From Rhodopseudomonas sp. BAL398 (GTDB taxonomy: Bacteria; Pseudomonadota; Alphaproteobacteria; Rhizobiales; Xanthobacteraceae), in assembly GCF_033001325.1 (NCBI RefSeq), contig NZ_CP133111.1:1302001-1366000 (forward strand): a stretch of 64,000 bases of DNA, given 5' to 3'. Below, piece by piece: positions 10,903-21,783 of this stretch (positions are counted from its first letter, which is position 1; every line of letters begins with the position of its first letter). The notes beneath the pieces were generated by a model. It did not search any database. It saw only the letters and a program-made list of their open reading frames with translations, and was not told where the DNA came from. The translations under genes were made by a program, and so were the position numbers.

Positions 10903-11739
10903 TTACGGCTTCAGGTCGGGCGGCAGCGGCGGATTTTCCCGCATCAGACTGATCGTAACCCGGCGGTTCGCCGCCAGCATCGGCGCGTCGGGAAACAGCG
11001 GTTCGCCATCGGCCTTGCCGGCCACCGACAGAATATGACTGGCCGGCAACCCCTCGCGTTTCAAAATCTGGCGCACCGCATTGGCGCGGTTGGTCGATAG
11101 ATCGAAGCCGTCGTAATCGCTATAGGCGGGCACCAGACCGGCCGCAGTATGCCCGGTGATCGATATCCGCAACGCCGTCGCCCGCAACGGCGCGGCCAGT
11201 TTCTGGATCAGCAACGTGGTGCGCGGATAGGGCACGAACGAGCCGTCCGGAAACATCGGACGCCCGTCCTGATCTGTGAGTTCCAGATTAAGCCCGAGCG
11301 GGGTTTCCTCGAACATGACGTTCTTGGAGATCTCCGCCAATTCAGGCAGGTCCTGCAAGGCCTGACGCAATGAGGCCGATGCCAGCGCGAATTCGCGGTC
11401 CGCTTTCACCTGCGAGGTTGCGCCGGCCGAGCCGCCGCCCTCCTCGAGCCGCGGCGTGTTGCTGGCCTGATCCGGCGAGACCTGAAGCTTGCTCTTGATC
11501 GCGCCCTGGACCGGGACGCCGTCGGTCTCGACAACGCCGGCGAACCGCGATTCCTGCTGGACGCCGAACGCGTCCCGCATCGAGCCCGCGACGATCTGCA
11601 GCTTCTTCAGATCCTGGGTCGAGAACGATACCAGCATCACAAAGAAGCTGACCAGCAGACCCATCAGATCGGCGAAGGTGACGAACCAGCCATGCGTGGC
11701 GTGCTCCTCCTCCGGCTTTCGTTTCGATCTCGATTTCAC
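10903..11739 (-). CDS. MotB-like membrane protein with OmpA peptidoglycan-binding domain
   Basis: The 278-residue protein has a short basic N-terminus and one membrane helix, WFVTFADLMGLLVSFFVMLV. Asp24 sits at the position of the proton-carrying aspartate of MotB. A linker precedes a C-terminal OmpA/MotB domain (RISITGHTAAG, STNRANAVRQIL, ANRRVTISLMRE). It could be a stator unit coupling ion flow to a MotA-type partner and the cell wall. No motA-like gene lies in the window. The GTG at 11739 is the assumed start; a second GTG lies 15 bases upstream. Tail-to-tail with hsp20. Confidence 0.75.
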   Translation of the reverse strand: MKSRSKRKPEEEHATHGWFVTFADLMGLLVSFFVMLVSFSTQDLKKLQIVAGSMRDAFGVQQESRFAGVVETDGVPVQGAIKSKLQVSPDQASNTPRLEEGGGSAGATSQVKADREFALASASLRQALQDLPELAEISKNVMFEETPLGLNLELTDQDGRPMFPDGSFVPYPRTTLLIQKLAAPLRATALRISITGHTAAGLVPAYSDYDGFDLSTNRANAVRQILKREGLPASHILSVAGKADGEPLFPDAPMLAANRRVTISLMRENPPLPPDLKP

Positions 11740-12076
11740 GATCCCGTTCAGCACCGGATCGTGCCCGGATGTCGACCAGGCCGCAGCGCCATGCCAGCGC
11801 GCCGCCGCAGCCACGCCATCGCCGTCATCATGGCGACGGCTGTGCCGAGGAAATTTATCGCTGAGTCGTGATTGACGGACATGGGCGGATCGGCGCTGAT
11901 GAAACGTGGCGTCGCGGTCCGGCGCATTCGCATGTTGGTCGCACCGCGGCGCTTGCTGTCTTAACCCGTCGGCCATTACCAGCGGTTTAATCAACTTGGT
12001 AAGTTCTTTGTCACCATCCGCGCTTCGTCGGTGTCATAGTCTTCGCCGGTTGATCGATACCTTTGATGCAGGATTT
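11740..12076. other. 337-base stretch without a convincing gene
   Basis: This interval lies between the divergent MotB-like gene (minus) and the YihX-like phosphatase gene (plus). A minus-strand frame at 11748-11933 encodes 61 residues including a weakly hydrophobic segment and ends just before the motB start. It lacks a ribosome binding site and a recognisable family. It could be a remnant of a lost upstream gene such as a MotA-type partner, or chance. Otherwise it should hold the two promoters; none was clear. Confidence 0.4.
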
Positions 12077-12706
12077 ATGATGACAATGGATCTCAAGATC
12101 GGGGCGGCCGACGCATTGCTGTTCGATCTCGGCCGCGTCGTGATCGATATCGATTTCGAGCGGACGCTGGCGCGATGGGCGCATCATGCCGGCTGTCGTC
12201 CGGAAGACCTCGCCATCCGATTTTCCCGCGACGATGTCTATCAGCGTCACGAGCGCGGCGAATTGGACGACGCCGAATTCTTCGCACGGCTGCGCGAGGC
12301 GCTCGGACTGACGCTGTCCGACGCACAACTGCTGGACGGCTGGAATGCAACCTTCATCGGCGCAATGCCGGGCATCGTGCCGCTCTTGATGCGCGCGGCC
12401 AAGCATGTCCCGCTCTATGCGCTGTCAAACACCAATCCGGCCCATGTCGCGCATTTCTCGCAGCATTTCGCCGATCTGTTGGGACATTTTCGCGACGTGT
12501 TCTTGTCGTCCAACATCGGGCTGCGAAAGCCCGATGCGGCGGCCTTCGCCCATGTGGTGGCGGCCATCGGCATCGAGGCCGAGCGCATTGTATTCTTCGA
12601 CGATCTGATCGAGAACATTGAGGGCGCGCGGGCCTGCGGATTGATCGCCGTGCAGGTCAGGTCGAGCGACGACGTGGCGCGCGCACTGGATGCGTTGGGG
12701 TTGTAA
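12077..12706 (+). CDS. HAD-superfamily phosphatase, YihX-like
   Basis: The 209-residue product has the four HAD motifs. Motif I is LLFDLGRVVIDIDFER, motif II is LSNTN, motif III is the lysine in LRKPDAAAF, and motif IV is VFFDDLIENIEGA. The DLGxVxxDIDFxR start and HERGELDD cap segment match E. coli YihX, an alpha-glucose-1-phosphate phosphatase, better than other HAD groups; the exact substrate is inferred. The ATG at 12077 is used, with a second ATG one codon on. The first residue of motif I is DLG rather than DxD, which YihX proteins share. Confidence 0.82.
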   Translation: MMTMDLKIGAADALLFDLGRVVIDIDFERTLARWAHHAGCRPEDLAIRFSRDDVYQRHERGELDDAEFFARLREALGLTLSDAQLLDGWNATFIGAMPGIVPLLMRAAKHVPLYALSNTNPAHVAHFSQHFADLLGHFRDVFLSSNIGLRKPDAAAFAHVVAAIGIEAERIVFFDDLIENIEGARACGLIAVQVRSSDDVARALDALGL

Positions 12707-12750
12707 CCGCCCGGCGACGCTCCGTAGTCGAGACGTGAATGAAGGATCTC

Positions 12751-13230
12751 ATGAGCAGCCCTGCTACCGAATATGACTGGGATTACCCGACCCCCTTCAC
12801 ATTGACGCTGACGCCCGGCGTCGCCGATATCGACGGGCTCAACCACACCAATAATTCGGTCTATGTGCGCTGGTGTGACAGCGTCGGCTGGGCGCATTCG
12901 GAAGCACTCGGCCTGAATTTGGCCGACTGGCAGCGGCTCGATCGGGCGATGGCGATCCGTCGCGGCGAATATGACTATCTGCTGCCCAGCGTGCTCGGTG
13001 ACGAATTGCTGCTCAGCACCTGGATCACGCGCAGCGACGGCCGGCTGATCATGGAACGGCGGTTTCAAATGATCCGGCCGCGCGATCGCGCCACGGTGAT
13101 GCGCGGCCGCTGGGAATTGGTCTGCATCGAGATCAGCAGCGGCAAGCCGCGTCGGCTGCCGCCGGCGTTCAACGACATCTATCTGCCAGCGATGGTCGCG
13201 GTGCCGCCCACGGACCATGCGCCTGACTGA
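12751..13230 (+). CDS. Hotdog-fold acyl-CoA thioesterase (4HBT family)
   Basis: The 159-residue protein has the 4-hydroxybenzoyl-CoA thioesterase type fold, with LTPGVADIDGLNHTNNSVYV as the active-site helix region. The acidic residue and HTNN are the substrate-binding signature. It should hydrolyse an acyl-CoA; the substrate is unknown. The ATG at 12751 has AAGGA 5 bases upstream; an in-frame ATG at 12739 would add four residues. It lies 44 bases after the phosphatase gene, so the two may be co-transcribed. Confidence 0.82.
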   Translation: MSSPATEYDWDYPTPFTLTLTPGVADIDGLNHTNNSVYVRWCDSVGWAHSEALGLNLADWQRLDRAMAIRRGEYDYLLPSVLGDELLLSTWITRSDGRLIMERRFQMIRPRDRATVMRGRWELVCIEISSGKPRRLPPAFNDIYLPAMVAVPPTDHAPD

Positions 13231-13280
13231 GTGTCCGATCGGCCGCAGCGCGGCTGGCGTCCTGGTATCAAGCCCCCCTG

Positions 13281-13655
13281 TTATGGGGTCGGCAGACGCT
13301 GGCAATCCATCGAATAGACCAATTCGCCCTTGGCGGTGCGTCCGATCGGCTGGCACGGGGCTTGGCCCTGACCGCCGGCACTGGACGTTGCGGCAGGCGC
13401 CGTGCCGGCATTCGGCGACGCCGCCACGTCCGCTGGCGCGGCGGCGCTTGCGGCGCGAGGCGCCGCCGCGGGTGCGGCGACAGGCGCCGTCGCGGCGCTG
13501 GGCGGCGCGCTGCTTTCCGGCGGGCGATAATCATCGCTGAAGCTCGGCATGGCGCCCTTGCTCCAGTCGTGCCGGATCGAATAGGCGGTGATAAAACCGA
13601 TCGCCCCGAGGGTGGCGACGATCCGAAACAGCCACTTCGCAAAATTGTCCTGCAT
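13281..13655 (-). CDS. Membrane-anchored hypothetical protein with Ala/Pro-rich linker
   Basis: A 124-residue product begins MQDNFAKWLFRIVATLGAIG, giving one N-terminal membrane helix. Residues about 45-95 are an Ala/Pro/Ser low-complexity linker. The C-terminus (PCQPIGRTAKGELVYSMDCQ) has two cysteines that could form a disulfide in the periplasm. The family is not recognised. It is convergent with the thioesterase gene and divergent from moeA. The 223-base space to moeA probably holds both promoters. Confidence 0.65.
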   Translation of the reverse strand: MQDNFAKWLFRIVATLGAIGFITAYSIRHDWSKGAMPSFSDDYRPPESSAPPSAATAPVAAPAAAPRAASAAAPADVAASPNAGTAPAATSSAGGQGQAPCQPIGRTAKGELVYSMDCQRLPTP

Positions 13656-13878
13656 CTATGCGCTCCCAATCTTTGCCCGAGAGTTTCAACAGCCGCCGTG
13701 ACGCTGCTAGAGGGGGCACGCGCCGATCACAATAATGATTTCGTTGGGGATGCGCGACCGCCTCACCATCAGCGCGCGGCGCCTTGCGCAAAGTGCGGCA
13801 TCGACATAAGCCGGACACCGCGTTACCGCGCCCCACACCATCGTCCCGCAGGCGCGCGAATCCAAACCGGAGACTGAC

Positions 13879-15090
13879 ATGGCCCTGATGCCGGTTGCCG
13901 ACGCCCTGTCGGCGGTGCTCGACGGCGCGCTGCCGCTGCCCGAGGAAAGCGTCGCGCTCGACACCGCGCATCGCCGGGTTCTGGCGCGCGATCTTGCCGC
14001 CCTGCGGACCCAGCCGCCACAGCCGATGTCGGCGATGGACGGCTATGCGGTGCGGGCGGCGGATGTCGCCACCGCCGGCGCCAGGCTGCGGGTGATCGGC
14101 GAGGTCGCGGCCGGCCGGCCGGCCGATGTGGCACTGCGTGACGGCGAGGCGCTGCGGATCTTCACGGGCGGGGTGATCCCCGCCGGCGCCGACACGGTGG
14201 TGATCCAGGAAGACACGCTGCGCGACGGCGACATCGTCACCATCACCGAAGCGGCGCAGCCCGGCCGGCATATCCGCCCGGCCGGAATCGATTTTGAGAC
14301 GGGCCAGGTGCTGCTGCGCCGCGGAACCAGGCTCAGCGACCGTGATCTATCGCTGGCCGCCGGGATGAACCATCCGATGCTGCCGGTGCATCGGCGCCCA
14401 TTGGTGGCGATGCTCGCCACCGGCGACGAATTGGTGATGCCGGGCACCGAGCCGGGTCCTGGACAGATCGTCTATTCCAACGGCTATGCGCTGCGGGCAT
14501 TGGCGCGTGATGAGGGCGCCGAGATCACCGATCTCGGCATCGCCGCCGATACGATGGAGGCCACCACCTCGGCGATCCGGCGGGCACGCGATGCCGGCGC
14601 CGATCTGTTGGTCACCACCGGCGGCGCCTCGGCCGGCGACCACGACATGGTCAAACGCGCGCTGGAGGCCGAAGGCGTCGATCTGGCATTCTGGAAGATC
14701 GCAATGCGGCCGGGCAAACCGATGATGCATGGCCGGCGCGGGGCGATGGCGGTGATCGGCCTGCCCGGCAATCCGGTGTCGTCCTATGTCTGCGCCTTCC
14801 TGTTCATGGTGCCGCTGATCCGGGCGCTGGCGGGACGCCACGAGGTGCACCACGTACCCCAGCCGGCCAAGCTTGGCGGCGACCTTCCCGCCAATGACCA
14901 GCGCCAGGACTATGTCCGCGCCCGGCTCGAGATCGACCCGGACGGACAATTGCTGGCGACGCCGGTGCAACGCCAGGATTCCTCGCTGCTGGGCAAGCTC
15001 GCCGCGGCGCAGGCCCTGGTGATCCGTTCACCATTCGCCCCGGCGGCCAGCGCCGGTTCGGCCTGTACCATCCTGAAGCTCCCCTTGTAG
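13879..15090 (+). CDS. moeA: Molybdopterin molybdenumtransferase MoeA
   Basis: MoeA inserts molybdenum into adenylylated molybdopterin, the last step of basic cofactor synthesis. The 403-residue protein shows AMDGYAVRAADV, the domain II segment RIFTGGVIPAGADTVVIQED, and the MogA-like domain III with TTGGASAGDHDMVK. GLPGNPVSSYV closes that domain. The ATG start at 13879 gives MALMPVADAL. The order moaC-moeA-lexA recurs in Rhizobiales; here about 5.5 kb of other genes separate moaC and moeA. Confidence 0.96.
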   Translation: MALMPVADALSAVLDGALPLPEESVALDTAHRRVLARDLAALRTQPPQPMSAMDGYAVRAADVATAGARLRVIGEVAAGRPADVALRDGEALRIFTGGVIPAGADTVVIQEDTLRDGDIVTITEAAQPGRHIRPAGIDFETGQVLLRRGTRLSDRDLSLAAGMNHPMLPVHRRPLVAMLATGDELVMPGTEPGPGQIVYSNGYALRALARDEGAEITDLGIAADTMEATTSAIRRARDAGADLLVTTGGASAGDHDMVKRALEAEGVDLAFWKIAMRPGKPMMHGRRGAMAVIGLPGNPVSSYVCAFLFMVPLIRALAGRHEVHHVPQPAKLGGDLPANDQRQDYVRARLEIDPDGQLLATPVQRQDSSLLGKLAAAQALVIRSPFAPAASAGSACTILKLPL

Positions 15091-15129
15091 CAAAAGCTCA
15101 AATTGTTACCGGCAAATTATGGGGTTGCA

Positions 15130-15170
15130 GAACACATATGGAACATATAGTGTTCGTTCATGATTTGTTT
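15130..15170 (+). promoter_or_regulatory. LexA operators upstream of lexA
   Basis: A perfect alphaproteobacterial SOS box, GAAC (15130-15133)-N7-GAAC (15141-15144), lies about 115 bases before the lexA start. A second, near-perfect box in the opposite sense follows: GTTC (15156-15159)-N7-GTTT (15167-15170), one mismatch. An extra GTTC stands at 15152-15155. This is the expected autoregulatory region of lexA. Confidence 0.85.
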
Positions 15171-15256
15171 CTGGCCGTGCGGTTCTGGCAATCTGCATTT
15201 GGGGGCTCTTGTGGCGCCTTGCGGAACATGCGGCGACAGACTGGGGATTGGTCGAG

Positions 15257-15967
15257 ATGCTCACGCGCAAACAATATGAATTGCTGCGATTCATCAACGA
15301 GCGGCTGAAGGAAGCCGGCGTCCCCCCCTCGTTCGACGAGATGAAGGATGCGCTGGATTTACGCTCCAAATCCGGCATTCACCGGCTGATCACCGCGCTG
15401 GAAGAGCGCGGCTTCATCCGCCGGCTGCCCAATCGCGCCCGCGCCATCGAAGTCATCAAGTTGCCGGAGATGGGCATCAATCCCGGCGGCAACGGCCGTC
15501 GCGGCTTCACTCCGAGCGTAATCGAAGGCAATCTGGGCAAGGTTCGCCCCGCCAGCTCCAACCCCGCCGAGGATGATTCCAGCCGCAACGTCTCGGTGCC
15601 GGTGATGGGCCGGATCGCCGCCGGCACGCCGATCGAGGCGTTGCAGACCCGCAGCCACACCATCAGCGTGCCGCCCGACATGCTCGGCGCCGGCGAGCAC
15701 TACGCGCTGGAAGTGCGCGGCGATTCGATGGTCGATGCCGGCATCCTCGACGGCGACATGGCGCTGATCCAGCGCCATGAGAGTGCCGAGACCGGCGACA
15801 TCGTGGTGGCGCTGATCGACGAGGAGGAAGCCACGCTGAAGCGGTTCCGCCGACGCGGCGCCTCGATCGCGCTGGAGCCAGCCAACGCCTCCTACGAAGT
15901 TCGGATCCTGCCGCCGAACCGGGTGCGGATTCAGGGCAAGCTGGTCGGGCTGTATCGTAAATACTGA
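15257..15967 (+). CDS. lexA: SOS response repressor LexA
   Basis: LexA represses DNA damage genes and cleaves itself when RecA is activated. The 236-residue protein starts [20 protein letters not shown], the winged-helix DNA-binding domain. The Ala-Gly cleavage site is in [11 protein letters not shown]. The catalytic serine is in GDSMVDAGI and the lysine in EEEATLKRF. The ATG at 15257 is chosen over an upstream in-frame TTG because the family starts there. LexA boxes at 15130-15170 and at 41971-42003 are its likely targets in this window. Confidence 0.97.
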   Translation: MLTRKQYELLRFINERLKEAGVPPSFDEMKDALDLRSKSGIHRLITALEERGFIRRLPNRARAIEVIKLPEMGINPGGNGRRGFTPSVIEGNLGKVRPASSNPAEDDSSRNVSVPVMGRIAAGTPIEALQTRSHTISVPPDMLGAGEHYALEVRGDSMVDAGILDGDMALIQRHESAETGDIVVALIDEEEATLKRFRRRGASIALEPANASYEVRILPPNRVRIQGKLVGLYRKY

Positions 15968-15979
15968 GGCTGTTCGCGC

Positions 15980-18244
15980 TCAGTCGGTGTCGCGCTGATC
16001 GGTTGGCGCGGGCGTTGCGTCGACCGGCGCCGCGCCCCGCGACGAAGTGCTGATCCGGGCCGTCGTGGCGTTCGGATCGGCCGGCGCCCAGGGCCGATCG
16101 GTGCCGCGCGGGCGGACCGCGTCGATTGCCCATCCATCGCCCCCATCGCGGCCGCGCCGCAAGGCCAGCGCGCCGCCGCGGCGCCATTGCTCCGGACCGA
16201 TCAGCCGCGCCGCGCAATCGTCCGGCGCAGGCAGCGCGCTGACGATCACGGCCGCGCGCGTGCAATCATCGTCCAGCGCCTCCGGGCGCTTCGCCAGCGC
16301 CACCAGCGCGCCGTCCGCCAGCGCCGTGACGCAGCCGTCGGCGTCGCAGGATACGTCTTGCGTCAGCGACCCATCGCCGCCCTGGCGCGAATCGCCATCC
16401 GCCGCCAGCCATTCCTTGAGCAGGAAGGCGTCGTTGCCGCTCTGCATCAGCCGTAGCCGGCCGTCGGCGCCCCGTACCGCGACTTGCCGGCCGTCATCCG
16501 ACACCCGCATCGCAGGCTGCGGCTTCAGCAGCGCCCAGCCCGCCGCCACGGCGATCGCCAGCGCACCGGCAAAGCGCAGCGGCGTGCGCAACAGGGCGAG
16601 CGCAATCATCCCGATGGTGGCGAGCAGGAGCGCTCCGGTGCCGAACGCCGCGACCCGGCCGATCGCGCCGGGCAGTGCCGCGACCCATTGCGCCACCACG
16701 ATCATCCAGTCGATGCCGATTTCCATCAGCCGCCAGAACACGCCGTCGAAGCCGAACGGCATCGCCACCAGCCCCAGCAGGCCCGCCGGCATCACCAGGG
16801 CCGAGACCACGGGCATTGCCGCCAGATTGGCCAGCACCCCATAGGGGGTGGCGCGGTGGAAGTGAAACGCCGCATAGGGCGTGGTGGCCAGGCCCGCGAC
16901 CAGCGACGCCAGCGCCAGCATGGCGATCTCGCGGCCGCCCCACAGCGCCGCGCGCGCGGTCGCCGAGTGGTCGGGCGCGGCCAACAGCGCCGGCATCCCA
17001 ATCTGGACCAGCGCCACCAGCCCCAACGTGGCGGCGAACGACATCTGGAAGCTCGGATGCACCAGGGCTTCCGGCGCGATCAGCAGCACCACTAACGCGG
17101 CCACCGCCAGCGTCCGGAAGGTGATGGCGCGGCGATCGACCATCACGGCGATCAGCACCACGGCGGTCATCAAAAACGAGCGCTGCGTCGCCACCTCGGC
17201 GCCGGACAGCAGCAGATAGAACGCCGCGGCCGCCAGCGCCGCCGCGGCAGCCGCTTTCTTGATCGGAAACGTCACCGTCAGCGCCGGGATCAGCGCCAGC
17301 AGCGCGCGCACCACGAAGAACACCACGCCGGCCACCACCGCCATGTGATAGCCCGAGATCGACAGCACATGGCCGAGCCCGGAGATGAACATCGCGTCGT
17401 TGACCGGCGTCGAGATCGCGTCGCGCCGCCCGGTCAGCAAGGCGGTGGCGATCGCGCGCGTGTCGCCGTCCAGCGTCAATCGGATCCTGGCATCGATGGC
17501 GTCGCGCAGATTCTGCATCAGGGCGGCGTAGCGCAGCCGCCAGCCGCCATCGCCCGGCGGGTCGCGTGGTGTGATGGCGCCCATCACGAAGCCGGACGCC
17601 GCGATGCCCTGGAAATACAGGTCGCGGCCGAAATCGTAGCCGCCCGGTCGCAACGGCGCCAGCGGCGGCTGCAGCCGGGCCTTCAAGGCGACGAAGCTGC
17701 CGACCGCGGGCGCGGCTCCCTTCTTCACCGACAGCCGCACCCGTTCGAGTTTGATCGGCCGGCGCGGGCTGTCCATGGTCGCGACCCGCAGCACGAAGCG
17801 ATCGCTGCGCGTGCGATCCTCACGGGTCTCGACATAGCCCTGCAGCGAAACCGAATAGAGTGGCCTCGACAGCACCTGATGGGCGATCCAGGCGGCCTTG
17901 AGGCAGGCGGTGGCAAAGCCGGCGGCGAGCGCCGCGATCAGCACCGCAAGCGGAAAGATCCGCTGCCGGCGCAGCAGCACCGCCGCCGTACCAAAGGCCG
18001 CCGCAGTCAGTGCGGCGACCCAGGCGATCGGTTCGTGGTCGGCGGCAAAATACACCGCGATGCCGGCGCCGAACGCGACCGGCACCCATGGCAATAGCCG
18101 CCCTGCCCCGGCCTCGGCCCGCACCCAGTTGCTCAGCCGCGCCAGCGCCGGCCACGCAGTGAGGTCCGCCGCGAACCCGCCCGCTGGCGCCGCGTCCCGC
18201 ACGGGCCAGGTTCTGGCTTTGCTGTCGGTGTCCCGCTTCGCCAC
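15980..18244 (-). CDS. comEC: ComEC/Rec2 family DNA-uptake channel protein
   Basis: ComEC forms the inner-membrane channel for single-stranded DNA in transformation. The 754-residue protein has an N-terminal soluble region (DUF4131 type) and a multi-helix competence domain (about residues 230-540). The marker ALLTGRRDAISTPVNDAMFISGLGHVLSISGYHMA is read in two parts around GLGHVLSISG. The C-terminal part (about 570-754) lacks the HxHxDH metallo-beta-lactamase signature of Bacillus-type ComEC, as in other alphaproteobacteria. It is convergent with lexA, 12 bases apart. Whether this organism is competent is not shown. Confidence 0.9.
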   Translation of the reverse strand: MAKRDTDSKARTWPVRDAAPAGGFAADLTAWPALARLSNWVRAEAGAGRLLPWVPVAFGAGIAVYFAADHEPIAWVAALTAAAFGTAAVLLRRQRIFPLAVLIAALAAGFATACLKAAWIAHQVLSRPLYSVSLQGYVETREDRTRSDRFVLRVATMDSPRRPIKLERVRLSVKKGAAPAVGSFVALKARLQPPLAPLRPGGYDFGRDLYFQGIAASGFVMGAITPRDPPGDGGWRLRYAALMQNLRDAIDARIRLTLDGDTRAIATALLTGRRDAISTPVNDAMFISGLGHVLSISGYHMAVVAGVVFFVVRALLALIPALTVTFPIKKAAAAAALAAAAFYLLLSGAEVATQRSFLMTAVVLIAVMVDRRAITFRTLAVAALVVLLIAPEALVHPSFQMSFAATLGLVALVQIGMPALLAAPDHSATARAALWGGREIAMLALASLVAGLATTPYAAFHFHRATPYGVLANLAAMPVVSALVMPAGLLGLVAMPFGFDGVFWRLMEIGIDWMIVVAQWVAALPGAIGRVAAFGTGALLLATIGMIALALLRTPLRFAGALAIAVAAGWALLKPQPAMRVSDDGRQVAVRGADGRLRLMQSGNDAFLLKEWLAADGDSRQGGDGSLTQDVSCDADGCVTALADGALVALAKRPEALDDDCTRAAVIVSALPAPDDCAARLIGPEQWRRGGALALRRGRDGGDGWAIDAVRPRGTDRPWAPADPNATTARISTSSRGAAPVDATPAPTDQRDTD

Positions 18245-18325
18245 CGCGCTCGCTCCTCGACAGGCGCGGCAGCAAGCCTAACCGGAAACCGATCGGGAGC
18301 AACTGCCCGAGCTGGCGGCGTGCGC

Positions 18326-20011
<1,686 letters not shown>

Positions 20012-20205
20012 AAGATGATTTTCCTGCCTGTCGGAACCGCTGGCGTATCTGCCAAATCCGGCGCCCGCCGCCAAGCCCTGGCTGCGCCAAGGAAGACTTT
20101 AGTTATGCGCCGTTCCTGCTATACACCCTCCGCGCCGCTGCGGCGCGCCAATCGTCCGGGCGCCACCGTGGCGCGCCAATCATCCAGGTATCGAATCCCG
20201 ATCGC

Positions 20206-21630
20206 ATGACCCGTCCCGTCGTCACACGCTTTGCGCCCTCGCCGACCGGCTTCCTCCATATCGGAGGCGCCCGTACCGCTTTGTTCAATTGGCTCTATGC
20301 GAAGAAGCATGGCGGCCGGATGCTGCTGCGCATTGAGGACACCGACCGGCAGCGTTCCACAGAGCCGGCGATTGCGGCGATTCTCGACGGGCTGAAATGG
20401 CTCGGCATCGACTGGGACGGCGACACCATCTACCAGTTTGAGCGCGCCGCGCGACACCGCGAGGTCGCCGAGCAATTGCTGGCCGCCGGCAAGGCCTACC
20501 GCTGTTACGCGACGGCCGAGGAATTGACCCGGATGCGCGAAAGCGCCCGCGCCGAGGGCCGCTCCAAGCTCTATGACGGCAGCTGGCGCGATCGCGATGC
20601 CTCCGAAGCGCCACCCGACGTCAAGCCGACGATCCGGCTCAAGGCGCCGCTGACCGGCGAGACCGTGATCGAGGATCAGGTCCAGGGGCGCGTGGTGTGG
20701 CAGAACGAGAATCTCGACGACCTGGTGCTGCTGCGCGGCGACGGCAACCCGACCTATATGCTCGCGGTGGTGGTCGACGATCACGACATGGGCGTGACCC
20801 ACATCATTCGCGGCGACGACCATCTGATCAACGCCGCGCGGCAGAGCCAGATCTACGATGCGCTGGGCTGGGAACTGCCGAGCATGTCGCACATTCCGCT
20901 GATCCACGGCCCGGACGGATCGAAGCTGTCGAAGCGTCACGGCGCGCTCGGCGTCGACGCCTACCGGGCATTGGGTTATCTGCCGGAGGCGCTGCGCAAC
21001 TATCTGGTCCGGCTCGGCTGGAGCCATGGCGACCAGGAAATCTTCTCGACGCAGGAAATGATCGACGCCTTCGAGTTGTCGGCGATCGGACGTTCGGCGG
21101 CGCGGTTCGATTTCGCCAAGCTGGAAAACCTCAACGGCCATTACATCCGCCAGGCCGACGATCAATCCCTCGTGACCATGCTGGAAGATCTGCTGCGCTA
21201 TATCCCACACGGTTCCGAGATCGCCGCCAAGCTCAATGACACCACGCGCGCGCAATTGTTGCGGGCGATGCCGGGGCTCAAGGAGCGCGCCAAGACCCTG
21301 ATCGAACTGCTCGACAATGCCGGATTCATCATCGCCGACCGCCCGCTGGTGATCGAACCGAAGGGATTGGCGGTGCTGACGCCGCCAACCCGGCAATTGA
21401 TCGGCCAGTTGCATGACGCGCTCGAAAGCGTCGCGACGTGGACCTCGGAAACCACAGAGGCGGCGATGCGGGCCTTCGCCGAGCAGAGCGGGTTGAAACT
21501 CGGCGCGGTGGCCCAGCCGTTGCGCGTCGCCTTGACCGGTCGCACCACTTCACCAGGTATTTTCGACGTTCTGGCGGTACTGGGGCGCGAGGAATGCCTG
21601 TCCAGGCTTGCCGATCAGGCGCAGCGCTAG
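20206..21630 (+). CDS. gltX: Glutamyl-tRNA synthetase
   Basis: GltX charges tRNA-Glu and supplies glutamyl-tRNA for tetrapyrrole synthesis in this group. The 474-residue protein shows the HIGH motif in [20 protein letters not shown] and the KMSKS motif in [10 protein letters not shown]. The helical anticodon-binding domain fills the C-terminal third. The ATG at 20206 follows directly on the 195-base divergent promoter region shared with glnS. It is followed by gltA on the same strand, 153 bases on. Confidence 0.97.
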   Translation: MTRPVVTRFAPSPTGFLHIGGARTALFNWLYAKKHGGRMLLRIEDTDRQRSTEPAIAAILDGLKWLGIDWDGDTIYQFERAARHREVAEQLLAAGKAYRCYATAEELTRMRESARAEGRSKLYDGSWRDRDASEAPPDVKPTIRLKAPLTGETVIEDQVQGRVVWQNENLDDLVLLRGDGNPTYMLAVVVDDHDMGVTHIIRGDDHLINAARQSQIYDALGWELPSMSHIPLIHGPDGSKLSKRHGALGVDAYRALGYLPEALRNYLVRLGWSHGDQEIFSTQEMIDAFELSAIGRSAARFDFAKLENLNGHYIRQADDQSLVTMLEDLLRYIPHGSEIAAKLNDTTRAQLLRAMPGLKERAKTLIELLDNAGFIIADRPLVIEPKGLAVLTPPTRQLIGQLHDALESVATWTSETTEAAMRAFAEQSGLKLGAVAQPLRVALTGRTTSPGIFDVLAVLGREECLSRLADQAQR

Positions 21631-21783
21631 GCTACCGCCGGCCGGTCGGCCCGCCTTGCAGTGCACACGGCAATAAGCTACCCATTTGGCCTGTAGTTCT
21701 AATTCATTCCAGCTTCGCTCGGCGTGTCGTCAGGCTGTCGCGCGCGCACTGGTTTCGGCAACGATCTCATCGGGGACCACACG

